NCBI GenBank assembly: GCA_010279815.1
Contig: QEOQ01000345.1
Location: 873,840-886,685 of the forward strand
DNA length: 12,846 nt
From: Brachionus plicatilis
Lineage: Eukaryota > Rotifera > Eurotatoria > Ploima > Brachionidae
Direction: 5' to 3'
Numbering within the stretch: the stretch's first letter is position 1; each line of letters opens with the position of its first letter. Of the stretch, positions 8,222-12,846 are shown piece by piece. Below the pieces are notes generated by a model. That model saw nothing but the letters and a program-made list of their open reading frames with translations, did no database searches and had not been told where the DNA came from. The position numbers were made by a program, and so were the translations under genes.

Positions 8222-9193
8222 ATGATACCTGTTGGTGAACTGCTACTTATTCTGGTCGTACTAAGCCTATGGTTGCTATCTATTTTGCTTTGTTTGAGCA
8301 AGTACCAAAAATTGCGCAGCATACCACCCATGCTACCTCCGTACAGCAGCGAGCCTATGCACATAGAAGATGTAAAAATAGTCAAAGACGAGCAGGACAC
8401 AATAATTTACCGCAAAAAGCCCACATATTCCCGCTATTCGGCTTTAAAAAAAAGCCCTATTGAAACAAAAATCATCTCCCATCATGTTCTATCAGATGAC
8501 AGCTTAAAGGCAAGCTACAAGTCGCGGATTCGGTCGAATTCCGAGCCGCGACTCACTGCTTGCCTCCGATCGGACACAGTCTGCAAACCATACTGGTCCT
8601 ATTCCAGAGACTACTACAATCGCTTCAGACTAAAACAACTGCTTCCCCAGCACGCACTATCGCTCTCCTACAACCCGACCCAGACCGATATTCTTAGGGC
8701 GAAATTTTTTGACCGGTCATCCAACCGAGTTGTTTACCAATTTTCCAAAAATACGCACAAACGCCTTTCAGACCGACGGACTTTGTACGCCAAGTCAAAG
8801 TTCCGAAAGCCTCTGAGCGAAATAAAAAATTCGGACAGAACTTTGTCAATGCAGTCCAAAGATGAGATGAGCATGAAGGGTTCGAATGACTCGAATGAGG
8901 CTGTTTTAAAGATTTCGAGACAATTCAAAAAATTGAGCCGAAATATGGCATTATCCGAAAATCCAAAATCGAGTGATTTGCTCGATCCGAACTGGATTCC
9001 GCCTCAAGTACGCGAAAGCTTACTCAATTTACACTACAATCTGCACAAAAAACCCACTCTACTTCAAACTAGTCGCATCAGCAAGTCTGATTCCAATCTC
9101 AAATCGAGAAGTGTGCTCCCTATGGATGAGTTATCGAAAAAAATTTTCAGTCTACAAAATACAAACGATAAGAAGCATTCGTGTTTATTGTAA
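8222..9193 (+). CDS. Single-pass membrane protein with basic Ser-rich tail
   Basis: Family not recognised. From the first in-frame ATG (8222) it encodes 323 residues. The frame is open back to a TAA at 8174, and an acceptor-like pyrimidine tract ending CACTAG at 8201 means this may be a downstream exon. Residues 5-25 (GELLLILVVLSLWLLSILLCL) form one membrane helix with almost nothing before it, so a signal-anchor protein with a cytosolic tail is likely by the positive-inside rule (KYQKLR follows). Next comes a Pro-rich SIPPMLPPY, then about 280 residues that are basic and rich in Ser, probably disordered, with many R-x-x-S sites and RSNSEP at 104-109, a mode-1 14-3-3 pattern. It ends KKHSCLL, which is not a CaaX box. 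Clearly richer in G and C than its flanks. This is the only long intact gene of the window. Confidence 0.82.
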   Translation: MIPVGELLLILVVLSLWLLSILLCLSKYQKLRSIPPMLPPYSSEPMHIEDVKIVKDEQDTIIYRKKPTYSRYSALKKSPIETKIISHHVLSDDSLKASYKSRIRSNSEPRLTACLRSDTVCKPYWSYSRDYYNRFRLKQLLPQHALSLSYNPTQTDILRAKFFDRSSNRVVYQFSKNTHKRLSDRRTLYAKSKFRKPLSEIKNSDRTLSMQSKDEMSMKGSNDSNEAVLKISRQFKKLSRNMALSENPKSSDLLDPNWIPPQVRESLLNLHYNLHKKPTLLQTSRISKSDSNLKSRSVLPMDELSKKIFSLQNTNDKKHSCLL

Positions 9194-9380
9194 AATTAAA
9201 CAAGAGGTATTTTAAAATTTATTTTTCACCTGGTAGAAAGAGTTTTCAATTAAATCGAGTTTTATCTATTTATTTTATTAATTAGAATAATTTTTTTTTG
9301 TAAAATTTGTTTGTTTATTTTTGTTGAAATGTTAACCTTAAAGTTGTTTTTTACATTGTTGAATAATTAAAATTTTGTAA

Positions 9381-9386
9381 AATAAA
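9381..9386 (+). promoter_or_regulatory. Possible poly(A) signal of the membrane-protein gene
   Basis: AATAAA about 190 bases after the TAA at 9191-9193. It gives a short 3' UTR. Position is plausible, but the word is frequent in this DNA. Confidence 0.4.
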
Positions 9387-9921
9387 AAATCTAATTGAGT
9401 TTTTATTTTGGTTGATAAAATCAAAGAATTAACTTTAGGCCGCACAATAAAGCGAAATTGATTTAGAAAAAAAGTCAATTGAATGCATTAATCGTCATCT
9501 ATAAGTGTTAGCTGTCATTCTAAGGATTAACTAAAAATTATTAATATTTCATAAAACATTAGTATTAAAGAATATTTTTTTAAAATTAAATAGATTAAAA
9601 GCAAGCAAATTAAATTTTAACATTTTTTTTTGATTTGCACACGTTTCTTAAAATGTTAATAACTTTTCAAATAATTAATCTTTTTTTAGTTATGTAAAAA
9701 GATTTAGAAAATTTATTTGCTAAGCTTTAAGTTGGTACCATTTGCAGCAAAATTGATACATATAATTGAGGAAGATTATTTATTTCATTATTAATTATCA
9801 ATAAGAATAAATAAGGCTTTTGTTTTTTAATGGTGTTTAATTTTTTTTTAAATAAAATAATAAATAATAAATAAATAGATTGTTCACAATTATATATAAA
9901 CAATACTTTTCAGTTTTTTAA
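9387..9921. other. AT-rich intergenic stretch
   Basis: About 530 bases of A/T runs with no ORF, RNA or repeat that I can support. A CTTTTCAG at 9906-9913 could be a splice acceptor in front of the broken gene that follows. Confidence 0.5.
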
Positions 9922-10937
9922 CGGTTGTATTGGAGTAAAAATCTTCGCCATGTTATAAGATTTGCCAAACTCATCCCAACCTCGTATACGGTATATGAGT
10001 TTCTGTGTTTTTTAGTCGAATTATTGTTAAGACCCAAGTCTTACTTATGATTTAATCTTGAATTAACTGCAGCTAAAGCACATGTTCTAACTACTATATA
10101 AACCACTAACTACTTGTTATAATTTCGGATTCCATTTAATAAACTATTAACTAAATTGTTTTGTTTTATTTCTTGGCTTAAATCCCTAAAGTCCAAACTC
10201 AAGACTTTAAATTTGGTGCTCAATGGGAGGATTCTGCAATATATTTTAGTAGGATCCATTGAAGAGAACGATAACACGTGTTGCGACACGAGGAAAATAA
10301 ATAATCCTTTATGATAGTGAAATTCGAAAAAATGCTGAGTCAAAGAATATCGAATTTAATCCAATACATTTTTCGATACAAACCCAAACCCCAAAGAGCC
10401 CAATGCCACATGCTAAAATTTTAACATATCAGAGTATTTTGTCCATTTTTGCTGAGAAGGTAGAGTACCAATTCTTATAGTACTGGCAATTAAACCAATC
10501 GGTTTTACTCGTTATTTCGAAAGTGGTTTTAGTCTTCATACTAATAGGGAACAATTGGTTCATTGGTTTTGGATTAAGAAATACGTGGACTCTTATCAAT
10601 TCGCAAAATAGTTGGTTTAACATATCAAATAAACAACATCCATTGCCAGTACTAAATGTACCTACATACATGGAGAGTAATTTCTCTGTACAGGATGAGA
10701 TGTTGAAAAAATATTTCCCAAAACGGACACAACAAAAAACTCAGAAACCAAAAATGGAGTATAACTCCGACAAAAAAACACAGGAAAAGCATGTAAAGAG
10801 AAACGCAATAAAACTCAACTATAAAACGCAAACATTCCTGACACAATCAAAAAAGAAAAAAAAAAAAAGTTTAAGATGAGTTTACTCAGAAGAACCTTGA
10901 AGTAAAGGAGGATATAATTATCCAGAAGAGCCTTTGA
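9922..10937 (+). pseudogene. Decayed or multiply spliced gene, unrecognised
   Basis: Coding-like reading persists on the plus strand for about 1 kb in changing frames. From 9922 one frame reads HVIRFAKLIPTSYTVYEFLC, is stopped by TGA and two TAA between 10051 and 10118, then is open through TLNLVLNGRILQYILVGSIE to TGA at about 10314. A +1 shift gives an open stretch with TPKSPMPHAKILTYQSILSI to TAG at 10478-10480. The same frame runs on from 10481 to TGA 10877-10879, with one hydrophobic segment (SVLLVISKVVLVFILIG) and a Lys-rich tail. After the A-run at 10852-10868 another frame gives FTQKNLEVKEDIIIQKSL to TGA 10935-10937. The 132 open codons at 10481-10876 are the firmest part. The minus-strand ORFs here look like shadows. 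Stops may mark introns or decay. Confidence 0.5.
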
Positions 10938-11252
10938 AATGTTTATACATTATCATCAGTCTGCAAAATCAAAGCAATTTAAAGTCTGAAAAATATTTTA
11001 GAATAATTAATAAATTTTAACTCTATTATTCCCAATTAAAGAAAAGTTTTTTTGAAATAAAAAAATTAAAAAAAAATGAAACTTTTATCTAGAATTAATT
11101 TTTTGCTTTTCCAATACCTTTCCATTTCAAATTTTAAATTTTAAACATTTTAAAACAAGCAAACGGCTTAATTAATATACTTATGCTCAGTTAATGTTAT
11201 ACTAAAATTCATATTGAAAAATGTACTTTGCCCGAAAAATTGAGAAGAGGAT
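10938..11252. other. AT-rich stretch before the telomere-like array
   Basis: About 315 bases without any gene, RNA or repeat that I can support. Confidence 0.55.
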
Positions 11253-11306
11253 CCCTAACCCTAACCCTATCCCTAAACCCTAACCCTATCCCCGAACCCT
11301 AAACCC
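11253..11306 (-). repeat. Degenerate telomeric (TTAGGG-type) array
   Basis: On the plus strand the units run CCCTAA, CCCTAA, CCCTAT, CCCTAAA, CCCTAA, CCCTAT, CCCCGAA, CCCTAAA, CCC. Three are exact complements of TTAGGG; the others are 6- or 7-base variants. The G-rich strand is the minus strand and points toward lower coordinates. It is interstitial, since sequence continues on both sides, and it abuts the retroelement coding remnant directly. Variants suggest either an old array or a telomerase that makes mixed repeats. Confidence 0.88.
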
Positions 11307-11308
11307 AA

Positions 11309-11992
11309 TATGTCCAATAATCTTCCTGGATTGTAATCAATTTTGAAAATTTTGCTGAATGAGATCCATTTGTAGTCATATGCATTCATTTTTATCCTGG
11401 ATAATGCATCTGCTGGGTTGTTTTCACTAGTCACATAAACCGGAGTGACCCGAGTTTCAAAGAAGATTCTTTGGCTTCTTTAAATATCACTTAAAGTAAG
11501 ATTACCTATTGTGGAGACTGATTTATATTTCATCCTGTTTTTCTTTAAGGCGGCAATTGTTCCTGTATTATCTATTTGGCATATAATGGACACATTTGCT
11601 TCCTCTGCGTGTTCACAGATCTGTTCTAGTGCTATGAGCACTGTTATCGTTTCAGCCAGGGTGATTGGCATTTCCCTGTTAAACTGTCCGGCATACGCGC
11701 ACTTGCTATTGTTTATAAAACCAAATTGACTTGTAGTGGCGTCGGAAACCAGATGATATTGCGTTGGATCATCCGGAATACGGTATGTTATGAATTTTGT
11801 GATCACTTTTCTAAATAATTTATAAATTAGATCACTTTTAGATATGTCCTTTGGGTTGTTGAGCAAAATCCTTGAAAAGGTGGAGATCTTTCCAGCGTAG
11901 GTAGCAAAATAGTTAAAATAGCCCACTAATTCCTGTCTGTTTTTAGTGTTTAGTTTGTGCGGTCTCTTGACGAAGTAAGATACGTTGTTCAT
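11309..11992 (-). pseudogene. RNase H domain of the retroelement, broken
   Basis: The open part, from ATG 11992 to TAA 11482-11480, encodes 170 residues. Residues 1-80 form the connection between RT and RNase H (RQELVGYFNYFATYAGKIS). RNase H follows, with D84 in LVSDATTSQFG, E114 in ITLAETITVL and D141 in QIDNTGTIAALK as the expected acidic active-site residues. After the TAA the same frame goes on and reaches VYVTSENNPADALSRI (to about 11395), whose Asp is the usual fourth acidic residue, then runs without a break to the telomeric array. Around the TAA a neighbouring frame reads FKEAKES, so a small indel in the T-run is a likelier cause than a point change. The start ATG is internal: the frame is open upstream as DKLQRPKEASAKM. 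Confidence 0.75.
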
Positions 11993-12011
11993 CTTGGCTG
12001 AAGCCTCCTTT

Positions 12012-12056
12012 GGTCTTTGTAATTTGTCAATTGACCATTGACAAATTACAAAGACC
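12012..12056. repeat. Perfect 20-bp inverted duplication, 5-bp loop
   Basis: GGTCTTTGTAATTTGTCAAT (12012-12031) is the exact reverse complement of 12037-12056, with loop TGACC. It lies between the RT and RNase H parts of the dead retroelement. The right arm begins at the Gly codon of the RT FLG motif. It looks like a small inverted duplication that broke the gene. Confidence 0.9.
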
Positions 12057-12388
12057 TAAGAATTTGATACTCTTGGATGGCGTAAGTACCGATTTTTCAT
12101 CGTTGACGTACCAACCGGTTGAATTAAGTTTTGATCTAAGTTACAACCAAATTTTCTAAGTTTAACTTGTCTGTGGGACGAGATTAGGATGTCATCAATG
12201 TGGACCCAACAGTCAAATCCCTTCTTCCGGATCCAGTCGGCCACCACCGTCATAATTTTGTGGCAATGATAAGGAGCGCTTTGAATTCCCATAGGTAATC
12301 GTGTGAATTTGTAAAACTTCCTATTAAATCGAATCATGGTGACGTGGTCCGTGTCAGGATGCAACGGGATGTTATAGAATGCATTCAT
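12054..12388 (-). pseudogene. Reverse transcriptase fragment of the retroelement
   Basis: The open frame 12388-12056 encodes 110 residues. It starts at MNAFYNIPLHPDT, the tail of RT motif A without its catalytic Asp. Motif B is TRLPMGIQSAPYHCHKIM (residues 29-46) and motif C is WVHIDDILIS (61-70), with His where Tyr or Phe is usual before the Asp pair. After FGCN (about residue 83) the sense moves to another frame: from 12140 that frame reads TGWYVNDEKSVLTPSKS and IKFLG down to 12054, the expected motif D/E region. So one indel lies near 12141-12150. The 5' part of RT is absent from the window. Lower coordinates continue into RNase H on the same strand. Confidence 0.8.
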
Positions 12389-12461
12389 TGAGGTATGGAC
12401 AATATTTTATTAAATACAATTATTCATCAATTCAAATATTATTAATTTCAATTAATTTTTC

Positions 12462-12533
12462 AACTCTAGGATTATTCGATTATTGGATTATTCAACTCAA
12501 GGACTATTCGATTATTCGAATATTCGAATATTC
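12462..12533. repeat. 8-bp tandem array with a 32-bp higher-order unit
   Basis: In strict 8-base phase the units are AACTCTAG, GATTATTC, GATTATTG, GATTATTC, AACTCAAG, GACTATTC, GATTATTC, GAATATTC, GAATATTC. The AACTCWAG unit recurs every fourth unit, so 12462-12493 and 12494-12525 are a 32-bp direct repeat with four mismatches. It lies next to the truncated end of the retroelement. Confidence 0.8.
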
Positions 12534-12609
12534 AGCTTTTCATGGAAATTACTCAGAATATATTTATTAAAATCTCTCTTTGCGTCTAATTAGCCGGATT
12601 CCCTAAACC

Positions 12610-12622
12610 GGGGCTGCGCCCC
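12610..12622. repeat. Short GC-rich hairpin
   Basis: GGGGC TGC GCCCC forms a five-pair G/C stem in otherwise A/T-rich DNA and is followed by AGACCCC. A second small stem, GACGC CTA GCGTC, lies at 12695-12707. These may be structural pieces of a mobile element that ends near 12805. The function is unknown. Confidence 0.5.
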
Positions 12623-12760
12623 AGACCCCATTCAATCTCCAGTTTGTTTAAACGAAATTAACCCTTAAATTAACCATAATTTGACAAAGCTCAAGACGCC
12701 TAGCGTCGTCTTTCGCTTAGTTCGGAAAAAATTCGGGAAACAAAAATTTATATAAAAAGT

Positions 12761-12805
12761 CTCGAGTCTCGATAATCATGGGTCTCGATAATCGAGAATT
12801 CACTG
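12761..12805 (-). repeat. Possible pogo/Tc1-type terminal inverted repeat
   Basis: Read on the minus strand from 12807 the sequence is TA, then CAGTGAATTCTCGATTATCG and on. TA followed by CAGT plus a CTCGATTATC block resembles the ends of pogo/Tigger-type elements. GTCTCGATAATC is repeated at 12766-12777 and 12782-12793, and TCTCGATAATCGAGA (12783-12797) is a perfect palindrome. The other end of the element is not visible in the window and no transposase is seen, so this rests on resemblance alone. Confidence 0.3.
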
Positions 12806-12846
12806 TATTCTCCATATCTATAATTCTTTTTTATCCGTGATGGAGC

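Larger units (their letters stand above)
11307..12393 (-). mobile_element. Truncated retroelement fragment (RT-RNase H)
   Basis: The minus strand carries, in order, reverse transcriptase motifs B and C (12388-12056), a connection region and RNase H (11992 to about 11396). Both ends are cut: upstream at about 12390 inside RT motif A, downstream at the telomeric array. No LTR, integrase, protease or recombinase is seen in the fragment. The wording of RT (LPMGIQSAP, HIDD) and RNase H (SDATTSQFG, IDNTG, ADALSR) points to an LTR/DIRS-class pol and not to a LINE. I lean to DIRS-like over Ty3-like because of the LAETITVLIALEQI and IDNTG blocks. Several frameshifts show it is dead. Confidence 0.75.

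Noticed and set aside
9188..9193. A CaaX prenylation box at the C-terminus of the membrane protein
   Set aside because: The Cys is third from the end (CLL), one residue too close for a CaaX box.
8173..9215. Overlapping ORFs of 64 to 80 codons on both strands (8173-8400, 8269-8463, 8734-8928, 8973-9215)
   Set aside because: They lie inside or across the long plus-strand gene and have shadow-like composition. The 8222-9193 frame is far longer.
1272..10480. A non-standard genetic code in which in-frame TAA, TAG or TGA is sense
   Set aside because: All three stops occur inside candidate frames, while the solid gene ends at TAA followed by clearly non-coding sequence. Decay or introns explain the stops more simply.
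10110..10846. Minus-strand ORFs at 10110-10343, 10429-10671 and 10652-10846
   Set aside because: They are hydrophobic, F/L/C-rich complements of a Lys-rich plus-strand frame. The plus frame has more plausible protein composition.
11511..11729. Plus-strand 72-codon ORF
   Set aside because: It is antisense to the RNase H domain, whose motifs are unmistakable.
11253..12393. A telomere-targeting retroelement of Penelope/Athena type attached at the chromosome end
   Set aside because: Those would show the C-rich repeat on the element's sense strand at its 3' end. Here the sense strand leads into the G-rich repeat, and the RT-RNase H motifs are not of that class.
12379..12570. Plus-strand 63-codon ORF
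   Set aside because: It mostly translates the 8-bp tandem array (repeated YSI/IIRIFEY-like words) and has no gene-like character.
1..12846. CRISPR array, rRNA genes, bacterial operons or riboswitches
   Set aside because: No direct-repeat/spacer pattern, no conserved rRNA blocks and no ribosome-binding-site organisation. The window is eukaryotic.

Overview
The window looks like AT-rich nuclear DNA of a eukaryote, probably an invertebrate animal. Non-coding stretches are visibly far richer in A and T than the coding ones. Three tRNA genes are split into A and B boxes with T-run pol III terminators, AATAAA signals sit shortly after some stop codons, splice-like sites are frequent, and there is a degenerate TTAGGG-type telomeric array. 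The tRNA-Glu sequence is of animal type. TTAGGG argues against most insects (TTAGG) and nematodes (TTAGGC). I cannot name the species.

Layout. At 221-367 there is a cluster of 10-bp-phased repeats made of TGATGTAA/TTACGTAA-like words. Three identical minus-strand tRNA-Glu(UUC) genes lie at 1088, 1566 and 4504, each inside a similar, diverged flank, so they are copies by duplication. Between 600 and 7400 the DNA is mostly non-coding. It holds short islands of higher GC that read like coding exons or relics: 630-889 minus, 1272-1434 plus, 3533-3787 plus, 4868-5005 plus and 6638-6796 minus. Only 3533-3787 is clean. The others are tentative.

At 7543-8159 sits the clearest mobile element: a 617-bp foldback element with two 229-bp inverted arms (5 differences), an exact 8-bp target duplication AAATTATT, and a 159-bp centre that carries a minus-strand relic of a C2H2 zinc finger. 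It ends 62 bp before the ATG of the one solid protein gene (8222-9193 plus), a single-pass membrane protein with a long basic, Ser-rich tail. A second, unrecognised plus-strand coding region at about 9922-10937 is broken by stops and frameshifts.

From 11253 to 12393 the window holds a degenerate telomere-like array fused directly to the 3' part of a minus-strand retroelement RT-RNase H gene. That gene is broken by frameshifts and by a 20-bp perfect inverted duplication, and is cut off inside RT motif A. Beyond it lie an 8-bp/32-bp tandem array, a small GC-rich hairpin and a possible pogo/Tc1-like terminal repeat whose partner is not seen.

Taken together this is a repeat-rich, rearranged region with one intact gene. 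No operon-like cooperation is visible. The observations most worth following are the zinc-finger-bearing foldback element beside the gene, the telomere/retroelement junction, and the phased bZIP-like site cluster.
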